Shown: positions 28,920 to 42,209, counted from the first letter of the stretch. The stretch: DNA of 64,000 nt from Echinococcus granulosus (GCF_000524195.1 NW_020170434.1:216623-280622); one strand, 5' to 3'. Notes: generated by a model from the sequence alone, not told the origin. A program made the numbers and translations.

Positions 28920-31900
28920 ATGCCTCGCAAGCACCTCATTGTTCGGAAAATTCTTGAGAATGTTCCCCCAAATCACTTCATGCCCCGACCCTACTACGTG
29001 AGCTTAGTACCAGTTTGGCCTGCAATTAGTTGTGTACATTTTGTAATAAGCATTTTTAAATATTTTAGCTTGATCTGCTGGATTCAGCAGAGGCAAGAAA
29101 CACAATTATTTGTACAGATGAGGACGTGACACTGCAGTTTGTAGCTCAGACACTCTTCGGAGATATGGCCATCAAATATCCTGGAAAATGCATGGTCATT
29201 GTCATTTCGGATGCTAGTTCAGTCAAAAGCGCTGCCGAAACCTTCAAATATGTTACCGACACCCCTGTTTTAGTAGTTGCTGACGCTTCCTCCAAAATTC
29301 CTACCACTACGGAAGTCATTTTTATGTCTGCAGAAACGGCTGCAAATTTATGCTCTGGTGAAGAACCTGTCTTTTCCATTCATGAAGTACGGTTTTTTGC
29401 CCTCCTGTAACTGCATTTTTTATAGAGAGCCTTTCTTCTTATCTTGGATGACTGCGAACTCGTTCTATCACCGGGCCATCCCTACCAGCGACTATTCCCG
29501 TACTCAAAAGACCCTCTTAGTGAGCATCAGATTGAGGATATTTGGAACCGAGATCCGTCTTTCTACTCCTCTACCTCCGCAAGCTATCGAATTCTTGCTC
29601 TAACCTCCACTATCCTTCCAGTCGGTTGTTCCGACCATCTCCTTGCCAAACGCTACATCTGTTCACTGGAGGACCGTTTGGGTTGTAGGCTAGAGACAAC
29701 CTCAGAGTTAATTAACCTTCTCTCTCTTGGTGCTCAGCCAGAAGAGGAGGAGATTCCAGCCCCAGATACAACAAATAATGGTGATAATGATGATCAACAT
29801 TCAATTCGTGGAACAATCCTGCGTCTTCTAGTGGAGGCTCGCGATTTTCTCAGTGACGTGGACTTTACTGGTTCAGAGGAGAATGTCGCCACTACAGGAC
29901 AACGTGTCATCAATGTTCCTTACTACTGCCTTCGGTCTGTGGCGCAATGTGAAGCCATCACAAAGGATTTGGGTGTCTACTGTGGAGCACTCATCGCTCG
30001 GGTCTTTCTGCGTCACTTATATCGTCTGGAACGGGCCAGGGCAAGTATTCTGGAGGCTAGGAGACAGCTTGAGCATGGAGAGGACCTACTGACACGAATT
30101 CTTCGCTACACAGCTACTCAGCTGTCAATGATTGCTCGACTGTTCCAAACCGTTTGCGACAAGTGAGTCAAAAGGAAGAATTCTGCAATATTGCTCCTTT
30201 GTAAGACGTGAGCCGACTGTTATTTCCATAGCTGCATGACGAGAGAGGAGGTACGCACCCTGGCATCACCCCGAGTCCTGCAATTGGTGGATCGATTGCG
30301 AACCCTGAAACCAACAGGATCCTACCGGATAGAGGCGGTGTGGAGGACGGAAGGCGTCAGTGAGGATACAGGTTCAGATTCTGATGCTGAAAGTAGTGGA
30401 TTGACCTCCCACGGTAGTTGGAGCAGTAGCAGACGGAGATCTAGGCTACGTGGTCGATCGACTTCCTCCGGTTTCGTTGCTCCACACGGATTTGAAGCCA
30501 TGAGTGGAGATGACGATGAGGACGATGATTATGGTGAAGGTTATGACGATTCCTCCCTATTTTCGGGCGTCGACTCTGTGTACTCGGAGGATGATAATGA
30601 TTTTAAAGATGCCTGCTATAATGACAGCAATGGTAAAGATAGCGCCGATGACAACGATGGTGAAAGCGGTGGGGAGAGTGATGCTACTGATGTCTCAATG
30701 TAAGTGCTGTGTGTTTTGTGCTCTGATCAGTTGGGGTTCGAGACTAGTAGAGGTGTTTCGTTCCCCTCTCTGAAGTCATGTAAGTAGTACCTTTGATATT
30801 TCTGGCAACTTTTCATCTCAACCAATCATGAAGTTTGGCTTTAGTGACTTAGCCCTAGCAGCGAGGCAGAGAAAATGACAGATTGATGTCCAGTTACGAT
30901 AAGGTTTTAAGAGAAGGTAAATGCGTAAGTTCTCCAGGATTAAGGCGGCCTTGTCTACATGGAAAATTCATGGGGAAATTTCATTGGATACGTCTTCTTG
31001 CATAGACCCGAACAATGCTTTACAGCGGATGAGTTTCCTATCCGACCCCTTACTTTTTCCCCTTTTTTGCCTTGTTTCCATTCCATGCTACCGAGTTCTG
31101 AGCTTCAAACGTGGTTTTACTTATTACTTGGTCATCTAAGCTGTTTATAAGTTACTATTCTTCTAGGGGTCTATCTTCGGGCATCCGACGCAAGTCCACC
31201 CGAAAGCCATGTTGGAGACCTCACAAAATACGTAAGTCGCTTTTCCTTTCTCCTATTTATTTCCATCTCAGTAATTTGTCCACTTTCTTGCCATTTGCCT
31301 CACTTCTTCTCCAGGCTCCCCCGTTATTCGTGGTAGTCGTGGCGGCTCCCGTCTTGTATATCGCGTACTTCCCGATAACCCTGATAAGGAGAACACCGTT
31401 CCTCCTCTTTGCGGTCTTCTATTAGTCGGTGGGTGTCAGTTTTCCGCCTACGCGCTGCCCCGATTCATCGAGGAGTACTGCAATTGGGACCCCGAAATTG
31501 CCTTTGTTCGTCCTGGCTACTTCTTTGTGCCTGGCGCTTCTGGTAACTTACACTCCTGTTGATTCCACTTCAGTAGATTACTTCTCCCTTATAATATAGT
31601 CTAGATCAACCTGGTTGCTGTGACACATGAGATGTGGCCGGACTTAGTGTCCGCCTTTTCATTGACCGTTACTCCACTTTCAAAGGCAGCTCCATGGTGT
31701 AGATGTCCTTTACCTATTTCTTCTTTGGAAAGAAGCTAAGAAGATATATCTTTGAGTCGTTTGCATATTTTTTTGCGGTGTTAGTAGAGGCAAGATAAAG
31801 TACGCCCTACTGCCTACAGGTGCAGTTAGAGGTGGATGTGCCGCAGTTGGGACTCTCTTAAATGCACAAACAGCTAAATCTTCGGGCTGATAGAGGAACA

Positions 31901-32731
31901 ATAGATCTGGTGGGGATTCGCGCATGATAAAAGAGTTATTCGTCAAATGAGTGTTTTTTTTTCACTATTACCTACCCCAAACTGCACGTGTTGTAAAATC
32001 ATGTCTGCTTACAAAAAATAAGTAGCATTGATATCTTCCCATGTAGACCAGGTGAAAACGCTGACACTTTCGGCGGACGTAGGCAGCACACAGGAGGAGA
32101 CAGTGGCAAATTTTCGTTGTGGAGGTGAAGTGAATCTTCTCGTGACTACACAATCAGGTTTGGCAGCTGCCTCTTCTCTTCCACGGTGCAATCTCATTGC
32201 TTTATTCCATCCATCCACCTCCCTAGCCACCTACCTGGCGGCGAAATCTCGTTTACGGTTGGTTGCAGTTAAATCCACAAAAGCCCACTTCTGGCACTTC
32301 TTGGAATCCGATGGGTTCTCCCTTCGTACTCGGTTTGTGCTTGCTAATTTGGGTATTTTATTAAGATGATAACAGTTAGAAATTTCTCACAATGATTGCA
32401 GTTTTTTGTTTATGCAATTGTACTTAAGTGTTGCTAGTTTTTTTGTCCTTTTCTGGAGTGATGTGAATGGAGGCTGTCTATTACCATGGCGAATTTTTCC
32501 AATGGTTGTAGAAATTACATAGTATTAGGTTTGAGACAGCCTGCCCGGGAATTGGACTGTGGTTTAACCATTTGCCTTCCGGATAGACTAATATATCGTA
32601 TTTCCTGAATTTATAGCTTTCAAGAGATGGAGCGAATGTTGGTTCAACGATGCAGCAATTCTTACCTTATTTCTGATGAGCATGATGTGGACGCCGACTA
32701 CGTAAATGAGCAGTTTACTTTTCTCCCCAAA
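28920..32731 (+). other. Dicer N-terminal helicase-like region, ATPase motifs lost
   Basis: Exons 1-8 align in order with the Dicer DExD/H helicase. The Walker A position, normally TGSGKT, reads DEDVTLQ (residues 43-49, invariant Lys replaced by Leu48). The DECH box reads DDCE (140-143). Motif III survives as TST (192-194). The motif V region reads TTQSGLAAAS (665-674), and motif VI, normally QxxGRxR, reads AAKSRLR (696-702). Exon 4 holds an acidic Ser/Asp/Glu linker like that of animal Dicers. The surrounding fold-determining blocks stay recognisable (for example the one ending in LPRCNL), so this is a retained scaffold and not a deletion. Confidence 0.9.
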
Positions 32732-35700
32732 GTAAGTGACTGCTACCGGTTTCCAATGAGCAATTTATGCTGGATTGCGAGCTTGAAAGTGCCAATGCTG
32801 CCAACGAGTCACACATATTTTGTCTTGAGGAATCACTATTCCATCGCGTGGTTCGTTTGAAGGGGATTCGAAGACACCGATTTGAAAGCAGTTTTGTTGA
32901 AAGCATATCGTCTAGTTGGTATATACTGAAAAGTATAAGCATAACTCCTCTTTATTTGTCAGATTTAGATAGGCTGTGTCTTATTTTTAAACAGTTTATT
33001 GCATCTGTAGAAGGTAGTTAACGCAGATTAAGCTTGTGATTGTGGAAAATAAATAGTCCGCTGAAATGTAATAGGTAGAACTCCTTTCCTGCCGCAGAGA
33101 AAGGCATGTCGGGCAATAGATGTGGTGAATCACTATTGTGCTCGCCTGCCCTGCAATTTCATGACGCGTTTGGCGCCGCGCTGGCATCTCACTACGCGCC
33201 GACTGGCAGCCGATTCAAGAGGGGCAGTGGAGGGTGGGGATCACACAGCCCTTCTCACCTGTCCTGACCCCTCTCACGCTGCTACCGCGAGCAACATGAT
33301 CGTTTATCGCTGCGCTCTGCAAATGCCCATTAACTCACCCGTCCGTGAGGTGGTTTGGGTGAGTGTTTTACTTGGAATTTGACCGCATGCTTGGCTCGCT
33401 TGGATCCAGTGACCCTCGGAATCTTTATTCAATATTGTCATATCATTTCATTTCCCATATCTCCTCTTCTCTTCCTTTCCATCCCATCTAAGGTGAGTTA
33501 ATACGCGTTGCCGCATATCTGATACATTTTATGATGTGCGTAAAGGTAGGTAAGGACAGCAAATAGATAATCTTTGGAGTTTTCGCCATCTCTGGCGTAT
33601 GAGTGGGATCCATTTACCATATCCACCATTTCATTAAGCTCTTCCTTTAATTTGAGTCCTTGCTGCTGGTTGGTTGAAGTTGATTTCTACCTACAGAGTG
33701 AGTGGTCACTGTGTAAGAAAATGGCCAAATACTCCGCTGCTGTGCGCGTGGGTCAATTGTTGATGGAGACGCGAGAAATCGATGCACGTGGACGCCCCAT
33801 CCTCCGCCACACACCGATAGCCGCTGTCGCCGCAGCCTCTCGCCGCTTGCGTGCTACCCGCGAACGCTCCCCTCCTAAACATAAATCGAGCTACTTAATT
33901 AAAGTCAGTAGTGCTCATGTCATTCCTATTTAATATGCTCGTATTGTTTTCCACTAGCGTACAATAAGGATAACACGAGGAGCCCGTGTAGTCAAGTAGA
34001 TAATTGAATAAGAGTTGCGTGGCTATAAAACTGGGTGTGTTTCACCAAGCCTCTCTTATTATAGACTCCGGACTCATTGGTCAAGTGTCTTGCTAAAGAG
34101 GACAGAGGATCCATAGGCCAGAATCGTCTCTATCTTGTCGACATTCGTCACCTCGACACCGCCCTGAGTCGCCTGCAACGTGAACACAGGAGTCAGGGGA
34201 CCTCCTCCCACATCGATTTCTTCCCCGAGGCAGAGAATCGGGGCTTCGCAATGCTCACCACAAAACCCCTTCCATTTGTTAGTGGACATTTTAACCTCTT
34301 CTCATTGTCTCCTGCGGGAGGTGGTTATTGCGTATGAATTCAATTTCAGATCCCTGAGTTCTCAATATTCACTCGTTCGGGTGAGGAAACGGTGCATATT
34401 TATGAGGCCTCCTCCTGTCCCCCTCTGAATATTGATCAACTCAATAGACTCTCGCGTTTCCATAGAATCATTTTCAAGGTAAGTGACGATGTTTCGCCTC
34501 CGATTTTCTGACCGGTTACTTCTTTGTAGTCGGTACTGCGGTTCGAAAAGGACTGTTTGTTGAAGTTCAATCTGGTCGATGCACCCTGTCAGCTTCTTAT
34601 TGTGCCAGTGAAACGAGGTACCACTTTGTTCGCGTTATCAGTTGAAAGTTTTCGTTGAATTTTGTCGAGTAATTTTGATATCCTCTCTTTGTTTAAAATC
34701 TGCCGCGTTCCTATTCTATACCGTTCAGCAATCTAGCTATCCTTAAAATCTCCACTTTCCTTGATTTCTGACACCTGAAAATGGTGCCAAATGAACGAAT
34801 TTGCTTCCCCCTAGCCCACAAGAGAAAAAGGAGTCACTGGTTATCCTTGTGATTCTTCTTTCAGACAGCCAGAAGATCGATTGGGATCTCGTGAACCTCT
34901 GTCTCAATTCCTATGTCGCCTCAGTCGGTGACTGTAGACTGCCGGTCCGTAGGCGCCCCGCTCCGCCGTTGCAGCTGCCCACTGGACCAGTGCCCCTGAC
35001 GCAATTACTCTCGCAAACTTCCAGCCCTCGAACCGTCTTTCATTTTGTTCAGGACGATTTTGTAAATGCTGTCCTCACTCCAACCTACCGCAACGTGGAG
35101 TATCCACCGCGCTATTACGTTGTCGCTGTTAGGTGCGCCCTCTTATACTCTTTACTTACACAGCATCTAGGTTGTTGGCTTGATAATAACTTGTTTCATT
35201 GTAAAGCTGCGCTCCTGCTGCTACTTTGAATGTATTCCGCTTGTCTACTTGTATTCTCCTTCAGTAGTGTGATGTACCTTACTTTCTTCACCTGGCTAAG
35301 GGGTCTATTCAAAACTCACATAAGTAGCATGCACATTCACCAGCCTGGTTTGAAGAAGGCATCTCTCCTTCGTTAAACAATTGCTTTCTCCATCGTCTAC
35401 TGAAAGGTATTTAGTGTTGGCATTGTAGGCAGCTCACAAGTCAATCCCAACTGCCAAAAAACCAGTATGAGTAGTATATGTCCTCATTGGCTCAATCCAG
35501 AGAACATCGTTATACGTGAATTATTGAATTTCCACTTCGTCGACTAAACAGTCAATTAGTATGTAAGTTCAGTGATCTGGCCTGAACAAAATGGCTTTTC
35601 TCCCTTAAGGTTACTGAAATGCCCGAATAAGATGAGATATCCTTCTCCATTACTAAATGGAGAAGTCAATTAGGGCTTGGGAGTCAGCTCCATCTACCAA

Positions 35701-38700
35701 AGAGCTGGAACGAGTTACATGTGTGCATTTCCTCGCAGAAATGATCTGTCTCCAGCCACAGAGTTCCCATCACCGCAGTACGCCACTTTCGCGGACTACT
35801 ACGCATGTAAGTATGGGCTGCGTCTAAGTGGAGCTCCGTCGGACCAACCGCTGCTAGACGCCGCCTACGCTCCTCTCCGCCTTGCTCCTCTCCTAGTGCC
35901 GCGAGGCTGTGTTGCCCAGCGAAAATCGAACAACGGTGTCGCCTCCGGTAACGCCACCTCAACTTCCAAACATGTCCTACCCCGGCACATACAACTCCTG
36001 GTGCCTGAGTTCTGCCATCGCCATGCTATGCCTGCCACTGGTGAGGGCTTTTCTGGTTTGTTATCGGTGTTAGTATAAGTTTTGCTATGGAACTGCCGAG
36101 GTAGAGGTTTAAGTACTAAGTTTTTGGGGTTCAAAACTACTTGATTTTTCTTTTAAGTGGCACTTTTTTTAGTAGGGCATTGTCCACCCTATTCCCGTTT
36201 AAGTAGAATGTTTTTGGCTGAATTACAACGGTCGGGGTTCAGAAATACGTAATTCTCTGTTTAATATCTTCTCGTTACTTTGCTGCTGAATCGACAGTTG
36301 TGAATTCTGTACTCCTTGTCAGTGTGGCTTGAGTATTGGGACCAGAGCAAGCGCTACTGAGTCCTTTGTTTAAGTAGCGTGCATGAAAACATGTATCCTC
36401 ACCAATTTGGTGTTCTTAAGGGCTTGACCTGCTGAATTTTATGCTTTTATCCTTATAGGGCTACTAATTGGCTGCTTGGCCATTACTTGCAGCCGGGTGA
36501 GTGAGCGTAGGACTTGGCGTTAAAACTACTTAATTTCCTATTTTAGTAGCAATTGTCCTGAAAACTCTATTCTTTTTTACTCTTTTTCAGTTTGGCAAAA
36601 GGCGATCTGTCTGCCTAGCATTCTCTACCGCCTACAGCACCTCTTGCTTGCGGAAGAACTGCGTTCAGAAATCGCGCGGGAGACTGGATTGGGAGTCGTT
36701 ACGCCCCCACATCGGTTCTGCTTCCCACCTCTCCGCTGTTACTTTACACCACAAGTACCATCGCCGTCGCCGTCTCCATCACCACCACCATCTTATAAGA
36801 AACAGAGGGATCCGGAGGATCGAGATTCAGAACCTGAAGTCGTCAAACTAACTCTTTCTCCCCTAATCCAATCTAAACCTCGCAATCCTGCCACCGATTT
36901 TCAGGCCCTTCTCTACGAATCCGATAGGCTGGAATCCGATGGGGAGGGGGACCTAGACCCAGAGGCGGAAGAGGAAGAAGAGGAGGTGGATGCGAAAAGT
37001 ATAGACAGTTTTGAGGAGAACGCCACAAACATGTGTTTTTTCCCATCCGAAGATGATGACGAAGGCGAAGATGAAAAGGTAAATTCTGCCTTTTGGACTT
37101 GAGTGGACTTGACTTTTTTCTAGGGGCAAATAGTTTACAAACCCGGACCTACAATGATCTTGCAATCGCTGACGCTGCTGGGGGCAGGTGATTTTATCAA
37201 CATGGAAAGGCTGGAAACGATCGGGGACAGTTTTTTGAAGTTTGCTGTTACCATGGATTTATTTTTGCGATACCCTGAAGCTCACGAGGGTCACCTAAGC
37301 TCGTTGAGAAGTCAAATTGTACGTTTTTTTAGCTGTTTTTACTTAAGCCATGCACTTTCGCAGGTTGGTAATTCGAATCTCTATCGACTTGGATGTGAGA
37401 AAAATCTGCCTGGACGAATCGTGGGGGTGGCTTTTGAGCCACACGAAAATTGGTTGCCGCCCTGCTACGTTTGCACCACCGATCCGACAAATAATATTGC
37501 CTCCACCAGGTAAAATAACATTTCTACTTGATTATTTTCAGTAGCTCGTATTTTCGCACAATAAGCGTGCATTTTTGGTGTTCTCTTTACACTGCCGCGC
37601 TCTGTATTATTTAAAGGAATTGTTATGAATTCGATTTCGTTTTGATATTTTATTTTGGCTTTGTGTTGGTGTACCTTTGTACGCTTGATGTCGTCTTTGA
37701 GCCACGCCTCCTAAAAAACAGGAATCCCGTTTATCTGCCAAATTGAGAAATAGATTTTATGTCAGTGTCATTTTGGAGCCAATTTTTTAATGAAAGAACT
37801 AAGGTTTCCAAGTTATATTTGAAAGTGAGCGCTTTATTCCTTTAGGTTAGATAGGAGAATGGCAAATATGCATTTATTGTTTAAACATCTTCCTAAATTT
37901 ATTAAAGCAAATAAAATATTTCGTTTCCAATTTTTGGCCGAAGCCTCCTTATTCTTAATGAACCAAATCCGTATATGTACTGCCTCTACTTATGTGCTCT
38001 GAGTGGTAGGCATCCTATGCGCCCTGTTTTGTGCTTAGAATAAAGAATCAGTGCCCTTCGTTGACGCACCAATTCTTGACCAACAAGTCTGTTGCCGACT
38101 GCGTGGAATCACTGGTCGGTTGCTATCTCACCGAACGTGGCGAGCGATCTGCTTTGAAACTTCTGCAGTGGTTCGGCATCGAATGCCTCCCACCTGCAGG
38201 TTCGTCCGCTATCACTGCATGAAAGTTGGCTATTGTAATGTTGACACTTATTGCTTGCTTCATAAAACTACCAGTTTTTATACGCTGCTTAACAGCAATA
38301 GATACAATCAAATTCTCAAAATAAAATCACCTTCCAAGATGAATCATTTGCAAGCCAGTACACACATCGTTTGAGTCGCAAATGAAAAAAATTATTCCTT
38401 GTTAGATCTGAATTGATAATTTGGATGTGTAAATGTGCTGCTTAAATTGAAAAGGTATGATCAAATTTTTTGCGTTTTTTTTTTCTCTTAGGTGAGATGC
38501 AACCTGCGGGATCACCATGGAAACTGGCTGAAGAAAAGCCGCTATCGAAGGTGGAAGAAGCTACCGTTGAAAGGGTCTACCGTGCCGGCCGATTTTCTAA
38601 GCTGGAGGAGATCATCGGTTACACCTTCAAAAATCGCAGACTCCTTATCGAAGTGAGCAAATTAGTAGCCTTTACTATCGTTACGTAAGGAACTCAGAAG

Positions 38701-41106
38701 TAACTTCTTCTCTCCCCCCCTTCCACTCACACAGGCCTTTACTCACTCCACCTGCCGTGATCTTCACGGACCTCCGTCGGACGATGACGGCGGTTTTCAT
38801 GGCAGTGCTACTAGCATCAGTGGAGGTTACGAGCGCCTAGAGTTCCTGGGCGATGCGGTGTTAGACTATGCGGTGACACGTTTCCTCTTCACCACTGACG
38901 CCACCGCCCGCCTCTCGCCCGGCGCCTTGACCGATCTACGCTCGGCACTGGTCAATAATGTGGTCTTCGGTGCGCTGGCAGTGCGCCATGGGTTGCATGC
39001 TTTTCTACGCGCTGCAGCTCCGCCTCTCACTCGAACGATGGCGCTCTTTCTGCGTCACCACCACGACGTCGTTCGTGGTGACCTCGACGTGCTCATTGCT
39101 CCGGTAAGCTCGTCCTGTCTCTGTCATGAGATTCACCTCCCTCCTCTTTTTTGTGGTTTTGTTGTTGGAAGTCTTAGGTGTTGTGTGGGCGATATTTTAG
39201 CTCCCAGAGTATTTCGTCATCTCTTGTTATAAATTTTACCAGTTCTGCTGGAATATCCTCCACTTTACTTGTCACAGTCCCCTCAACTGCTTTTTGACTT
39301 TTCTGTCATGTGCAAAAGTGCTAGTAAATTTTAGGATTTTGCTACGTCTCATTCTGCCAACGTTCCTTCTCATTTCTTCTACCTACTTTGTTCTTGTATT
39401 TTTTCTTTGATTTCTTTTCAGGAAGTTAATGTTTGCCGGGAGAACAAAGGTGCGACTGCATCCCAAGCTGAAGGCGACGTAAGTTGGGAGAATGATTGGT
39501 CAATCCTCTAGTCGACTGGAGTTTTTTTGATTTCCACCGTCTCCGTTATCTCGTGGTTAAATTCAATTTTAGTCGGAGGTGACTTCGCCAATGGATGGTG
39601 GTAGTTTTCACTTCCTCTATCGTCTAGCCGTTGATTGGACTGTTCATTTGAGGGCTTCGATTAAAATAATACCGTAGATCTCAAACGAAATCGGACTATT
39701 ATATGTTTGCGCTCTGTCATCTCCACTCTTTCATTGTTCTTGCACTGACAAATAGTATATGGTAGCCATGGCTACGGGTCAGCAGGCTATTGTTCATTCA
39801 AGTCACGTGTTTTCTTTTTACGGCTCATTCTTGTTATCCATCGCCAGACGTCAGTCTTCTAGACATATACCACTTGCTTCTAACTTACGTAGGACTATGT
39901 ATTTGGGATCCAAGAAAATTTACTAACCAAGTTAGAACGATCATCCACAACCCCCTTTTGTGATTATGTGGGTCGCTAAAATAATATGAGTAGTATTTGT
40001 GTTGCAAAAAGTCATTGTTTTTCTTTGCCCCATCACCCCGAAGAGAAGTGAGCCTGCTTTTCGACCTCTGTAGTGCTCCTGCTAGATCAAAACAAGTAGA
40101 ATATATGCGTAAGACATGGGTGTTTGGTGTTGCTAAATTGGAATATAAGTGTGTGTCGAGGGCGCATCTGCTGGCATCCCTGATGATGTCGCTCAAATGG
40201 AATATAAGTAGTACCGCCCTTCCGACCTTTTTCATTGATTATTCATGAATAGAAGGCATACCGCTGAAATTGACTACGCAATGTGTGTCTGGAAAGTCTA
40301 ACTTTGAAAACAGACCAATTTCCCGTTCAATGCCGTATCCCGTAACGGTGAGGCTGAAGCGGAGAATGAATGCTGTGCGCATTATGCTTTGCAGCGGGCG
40401 AACGAGGAGGTAGAGGTGCCGAAAGCCCTGGGCGACGTCTTTGAGTCGCTCGCTGGGGCAGTCTTCCTCGACTCAGGTCTCTGCCTCAACACTCTCTGGC
40501 GCGTCTTTTTCCCTTTGCTGCGCGAGCGCATCGGTACGTCGGTCTAGTTGTCCGCCTCCCTGCCTTTCTACCTACTTGGCTGCCCGTCGCTTTCCTCCCT
40601 TCTCTTTACCTTCCCCACCACCTTCGTCCACTTCCTTGTCTGTCTGTTGACCCGTTTGTCCACCCGTTACCGCGCACTTTTTAATCTACAGAACGGTATT
40701 CCACATGTGTGGCCAAGTCGCCAGTTCGTCGTCTACTCGAACTATGTCCAGAACGCGTCAAATTCGAGTAGGTCCCCCCCTCTTTACTCCATGCTTTGCA
40801 GGTCATTTTTTGTGAGTAAAGGCCTAGCATTTGGGAACTATTCTGGGCGGTCAATTCACCGCTTTGCCCAATCTATCATAGCCTCCAGTTAACAAACGAT
40901 TCTACCGACTAGCATATAAGAGGAGTGAATTATTTGCTAATTCTAGAAGGCCAATGGTGCGCCCTGACGGGAAGATGCGAGTGGTGGTGCGCGTGGCTGG
41001 GATTGGTCGATACGTGGGCGTCGGACGCACATACCGACTGGCGAAATCGGCCGCTGCCGATCTCGCCTATCGACGCGTTACTGAAGCATCCACTGAACAG
41101 GTGTAA
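28920..41106 (+). CDS. DICER1: Dicer ribonuclease with degenerate helicase
   Basis: Cleaves pre-miRNA hairpins and/or long dsRNA to about 21-23 nt duplexes in the cytoplasm. About 25 in-phase exons: 28920-28997, 29069-29386, 29426-30162, 30232-30699, 31167-31231, 31315-31542, 32047-32332, 32617-32731, 33098-33358, 33697-33903, 34065-34277, 34350-34478, 34530-34617, 34865-35132, 35739-36040, 36591-37078, 37124-37318, 37364-37509, 38039-38199, 38492-38652, 38735-39103, 39422-39478, 40395-40533 (or from 40314), 40692-40767, 40950-41106; total 1,903 aa (human 1,922). Order: helicase-like region 27-765, DUF283 about 766-852, platform/PAZ about 920-1250, RNase IIIa 1418-1585, RNase IIIb 1585-1827, dsRBD 1851-1903. 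The start is the first ATG, in an exon ending MPRPYY just before the helicase alignment begins. All RNase III acidic residues are kept while the helicase ATPase motifs are gone. Identity is certain; exon 23 start is ambiguous. Confidence 0.96.
33098..33358 (+). other. Dicer dimerisation domain (DUF283) exon
   Basis: Exon 9 encodes residues 766-852 and carries the hallmark VNHYCARLPCNF...LAPRW and, later, LQMPINSPVREVVW, both diagnostic of the Dicer DUF283 fold. About 35 residues between the two hallmarks form a flatworm-specific insertion relative to vertebrate Dicer. Confidence 0.88.
34065..36040 (+). other. Dicer platform and PAZ domain exons
   Basis: Exons 11-15 (about residues 922-1254) encode the platform and PAZ, which anchor the 5' and 3' ends of the RNA. 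Diagnostic blocks are FAMLTTKPLP, LTPTYRNVEYPPRYYVV, and FPSPQYATFADYYACKYGL followed by DQPLLD and LLVPEFC. The order and lengths match animal Dicers, so 3' end recognition is probably intact. Confidence 0.88.
36591..38199 (+). other. Dicer RNase IIIa domain exons
   Basis: Exons 16-19. ICLPSILYRLQHLLLAEELR opens the region, then comes an acidic linker with a Glu run, then MERLETIGDSFLKF (acidic residues at 1445, 1448 and 1452), EGHLSSLRS, SNLYRLG, NWLPPCYV and NKSVADCVESLVGCYL (D1551, E1554). All four acidic positions expected of a catalytically active RNase IIIa are present. The insertion between the two halves is much shorter than in vertebrates. Confidence 0.93.
38492..40533 (+). other. 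Dicer RNase IIIb domain exons
   Basis: Exons 20-23. KLEEIIGYTFKNRRLLIEAFTHSTC leads into YERLEFLGDAVLDY (E1671, E1674, D1678), LTDLRSALVNN, and then ALGDVFESLAGAVFLDSG (D1794, E1797). The catalytic acids are complete. Exon 23 most likely begins at 40395 after a good TTTGCAG acceptor; a start at 40314 is also in frame and would add 27 residues. Confidence 0.92.
40950..41106 (+). other. Dicer C-terminal dsRBD exon and stop
   Basis: The last exon reads PMVRPDGKMRVVVRVAG, then GVGRTYRLAKSAAADLAYRR, and ends at TAA 41104-41106. The KSAA(A/R) helix that contacts dsRNA is present. The domain is compact, as in other Dicers. Confidence 0.92.
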
Positions 41107-41293
41107 ATACTTGCTACTCATTAACTCCTTAGTAGCATATCACGCCCTTTGTTACTTGAGTGCGCGCTGTTCTTTCCTTCTGGATGTGTAAATACACACG
41201 CTACCTATATATGAATTTGTAGTGCGCCCTTTTTGTGCATTTGGGACTTATTTTGGAGGTAGAGACCTTGGAATACGTTCTATTTGGCCCTTA

Positions 41294-41299
41294 AATAAA
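41294..41299 (+). terminator. Candidate poly(A) signal for Dicer
   Basis: AATAAA lies 188 nt after the Dicer stop, with a second AATAAA a few bases downstream. The position is plausible for a short 3' UTR; no transcript evidence is available here. Confidence 0.45.
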
Positions 41300-42209
41300 G
41301 GACACAAATAAACAAACTGCTGCCGACGTAGCTGTTTTCTTTATTTCTACTGTTTAAAAACTCATTGCGAGGAATAGTAGCATTTCTGAAATTTATCAAT
41401 TTTAGTCTTTTCCTATGTGCAATTGATATGATTTTGGTTACCCGGTAAGCACTGGACGGAAATCTGAAAGTTGGTTTCCTCAAACTTTGTACAAAGTCAC
41501 AGCTCTTTGATGATGGCGAGTGGTGGGTTTAGGAGTCTGCACATGTTCGAGTTTGGTTTGGTTCGAGGCGGTTTTCCATTGGCATGTAGAGTACTGGGTC
41601 CTCTTGGGGCGGGGTCTGAAAACGAAAGGAAGGTTTTAAAAAGCAAAGCTGTTATTTGTAACCGTACGTATCGGTTTGTTTGCCAATAAATGAGTATGAC
41701 GGTGTGTCTGGAGGGATTTTCTCATTCCTGGTCTACTTGTGTATGGGAGGTGGCTTTGTTTACATTTGAAGTGAGGGTGATCGTGTATCTGGGCCATGAC
41801 AACCGGGACAGGGCAGATGTGGTTGCCCTCATGTCCCACTTTTAAATCTATGGATGTGAGAGTGATTTATTCAAAAATTTGGGTGCCTTTTAAGGTGGTT
41901 ACGTTGTTAATGGAATATCGCAGAAGTGGAATGGTTGTTTTTACAAAATCCTACCTTAAGGACATTCAAACCGAAAATTTATGTAAAAACCAATCAGTAT
42001 ATGGACCATAAGGAAATAATCATATAAGACCCTCCAATTTTTTTCTAGACCAATTAGGCTGTTCGCCAATTGTTAGTTAATAAAATTTGAATTCAAATTT
42101 ACGTTTGAATTAATTGAAACAGAGAAATGGAGCACCGAAAAGTTTCAACACAGCCGCTTGACCTCCCAACTCACCTGCTGCAGCAGACGCCCATACCGGT
42201 TGGGGACGG

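Noticed and set aside
30504..30773. Met/Thr-rich open frame on the + strand
   Set aside because: It is a frame-shifted shadow of the acidic linker in Dicer exon 4.
28920..32731. Dicer helicase motif losses as sequencing or assembly error
   Set aside because: All eight exons stay in frame with good splice sites, flanking residues align, and several motifs distributed over 3.8 kb are altered by substitution and not by frameshift.
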